Assembly: GCF_049200465.1 (NCBI RefSeq)
Contig: NZ_CP120836.1
Location: forward strand, 3,224,001-3,288,000
Length of the DNA: 64,000 nucleotides
Direction: 5' to 3'
DNA from: Leptothermofonsia sp049200465
Lineage (GTDB): Bacteria; Cyanobacteriota; Cyanobacteriia; Leptolyngbyales; Leptolyngbyaceae
Positions 62,877 through 64,000 of this stretch are shown one piece after another. The translations under genes and the position numbers were made by a program. The notes beneath the pieces were generated by a model. It searched no databases and was not told the origin of the DNA. It saw nothing but the letters and a program-made list of their open reading frames with translations. Numbering within the stretch: the first letter of the stretch is position 1; each line of letters starts with the position of its first letter.

Positions 62877-64000
62877 ATGGGTGATGTGAAGCGGGTTGGG
62901 GTGATTGGGGGTGGGCAGCTAGCCTGGATGATGGCAGAGGCAGCGAAGACGTTGGGCGTTGAACTGGTGGTGCAAACCCCTTCAAAATGCGACCCGGCGG
63001 TGACGATCGCTGCCGATGCAATTTTTGCCCCGGTCGCCGATGCAACCGCCACAGCGCAACTGGCTACCCAATGCGACGTGATTACGTTTGAAAATGAATT
63101 TGTCGATCTGGAAGCTCTTTCACTCCTGGAAAGTCAGGGTATTTGTTTCCGTCCTGGCCTACAAGCGCTAAGGCCCTTACTGAACAAATATCATCAGCGT
63201 TGCTATTTGCGCGATCTGGGTTTACCCACTCCCAATTTTTTTGAACTCCCTCCATTCCCCAACCCCCATCCCCCACCCTACTTTCCACTCGTTCTCAAGA
63301 CCCGCCGCCACGGCTACGATGGTCAGGGAACCTTTATCATCAAAAATTTGCCGGAGTTAACCGCGATTCTGGAACGGTTAAAGAATGTTCCGTTGCTGGT
63401 AGAGGAGTTTATCCCGTTTGAGCGGGAACTGGCCGCGATCGCCGCCCGTTCGGTAAATGGTGACATCTCTATCTATCCCATCGTTGAAACCCAGCAAGAG
63501 CAGCAAGTCTGTCGCCGTGTATTTGCCCCCGCGGAAATCAGTCCTGCTGTGAGAGGCCAGATCAACGCGATCGCCCGCACCCTTCTGAACCACCTGCAAG
63601 TGGTCGGTGTTTTTGGCATTGAACTGTTCCTGACTCAAGACGGTCATGTCCTTGTCAATGAAATTGCGCCTCGCGTCCATAATTCCGGGCACTTTACTCT
63701 TGATGCCTGCGAAACTTCTCAGTTCGAGCAACACCTGAGAGCCGTTTGTGGGCTTTCTCTGGGTAGCCCAGCCATGAAGGCACCGGCAGCAGTGATGGTC
63801 AACCTGCTGGGTTATGAGCACTCTACCAGTAGCTACCTAGAGCAACGTCAGCAGATTGCTGCCATTCCCCATGCTCAAGTTCACTGGTACGGCAAAACCG
63901 AATCCCGCCCCGGACGCAAACTTGGACATGTCACTGTCTTGCTAGAAGCGGAAGAAGGGAGGCAGGAGAGAGAGTTGATCGCCCAGAGGATTGAATCCAT
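62877..64000 (+). CDS. purK: 5-(carboxyamino)imidazole ribonucleotide synthase, 3' truncated by window end
   Basis: About 374 codons are visible and the frame is open at 64000. It is an ATP-grasp enzyme of purine synthesis that carboxylates AIR. The N-terminus VGVIGGGQLAWMM is the PurK signature; FENEFVDLEAL, LVLKTRRHGYDGQGT, LVEEFIPFERELA, VFGIELFL, and NEIAPRVHNSGHFT, then the LLGYE block, are all in order. The in-frame segment FELPPFPNPHPPPYFP (about residues 120-136) looks like a low-complexity insertion in a loop before the ATP-grasp domain. ATG 62877 is preceded by TTGAG, a weak ribosome site. Confidence 0.93.
   Translation, partial: MGDVKRVGVIGGGQLAWMMAEAAKTLGVELVVQTPSKCDPAVTIAADAIFAPVADATATAQLATQCDVITFENEFVDLEALSLLESQGICFRPGLQALRPLLNKYHQRCYLRDLGLPTPNFFELPPFPNPHPPPYFPLVLKTRRHGYDGQGTFIIKNLPELTAILERLKNVPLLVEEFIPFERELAAIAARSVNGDISIYPIVETQQEQQVCRRVFAPAEISPAVRGQINAIARTLLNHLQVVGVFGIELFLTQDGHVLVNEIAPRVHNSGHFTLDACETSQFEQHLRAVCGLSLGSPAMKAPAAVMVNLLGYEHSTSSYLEQRQQIAAIPHAQVHWYGKTESRPGRKLGHVTVLLEAEEGRQERELIAQRIES

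Overview
The window is a cyanobacterial chromosome segment. HIP1 octamers (GCGATCGC) are scattered through nearly every gene and spacer, and the gene content is cyanobacterial: a CO2-hydration protein of the NDH-1 CO2-uptake complexes, an IcfA/CcaA beta-carbonic anhydrase, Gap1, a Ycf20-like protein, DUF1822, DUF928, CHASE2 and TPS/CHAT proteins. The many short mobile repeats, heptamer/octamer tandem repeats and decayed genes suggest a filamentous, Leptolyngbya-like or Oscillatoriales-like organism. That placement is inference.

Layout. 1-12.8 kb: the 3' end of a CO2-hydration gene, a PlsC-like acyltransferase, a dead IS5-type transposase, a peptidoglycan-binding protein, polyphosphate kinase, carbonic anhydrase, a prolyl-hydroxylase-like oxygenase, a secreted Ig-like protein, tRNA-Cys(GCA) and a CpdA-like phosphodiesterase. 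12.8-24.6 kb: a surface/signalling locus. A 1616-residue protein joins a family-2 glycosyltransferase, an internal signal peptide, a two-partner-secretion (TPS) haemagglutinin domain and a C-terminal CHAT (caspase-like) protease. Divergent from it run a methyltransferase, an SGNH esterase, a sigma-70-like factor, DUF1822, a CHAT-CHASE2 receptor (frameshifted at a G6 tract) and DUF928. 25-34 kb: an M20 amidase, a secreted protein, Ycf20-like, aminopeptidase P, a P2-type cation ATPase and gap1. 33.8-35.8 kb: a graveyard of short repeats, a PAS remnant, an IS1-type remnant and a truncated lyase-like gene. 35.8-45.5 kb: an amino-acid metabolism island (DUF1338 oxoacid dioxygenase; PF10014 2-oxoglutarate dioxygenase; class-V aminotransferase; threonine-dehydrogenase-like SDR; 2-amino-3-ketobutyrate CoA ligase; an unknown TIM-barrel-like protein; tryptophanase) that is decaying at its 3' end. 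45.7-64 kb: mostly housekeeping and envelope genes: kinase-fold protein, TPR glycosyltransferase, nuclease, MurF-DedA, STAS protein, GrpE-like and coiled-coil proteins, FN3K, a MliC-like lysozyme inhibitor, M16 peptidase, Gfo/Idh oxidoreductase, a CbiG-CobJ fusion, a pentapeptide protein and purK (cut by the window end).

Two themes stand out. First, the CHAT/TPS locus looks like a coordinated system for making and sensing a secreted, possibly self-cleaving surface protein. Second, the spacers are packed with at least six families of 75-125 bp inverted-repeat elements (MITE-like) plus tandem heptamers or octamers. These elements have nested into each other, truncated genes and in several places become part of protein-coding sequence.

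All calls rest on reading the sequence and recalling family features. No database search was run.
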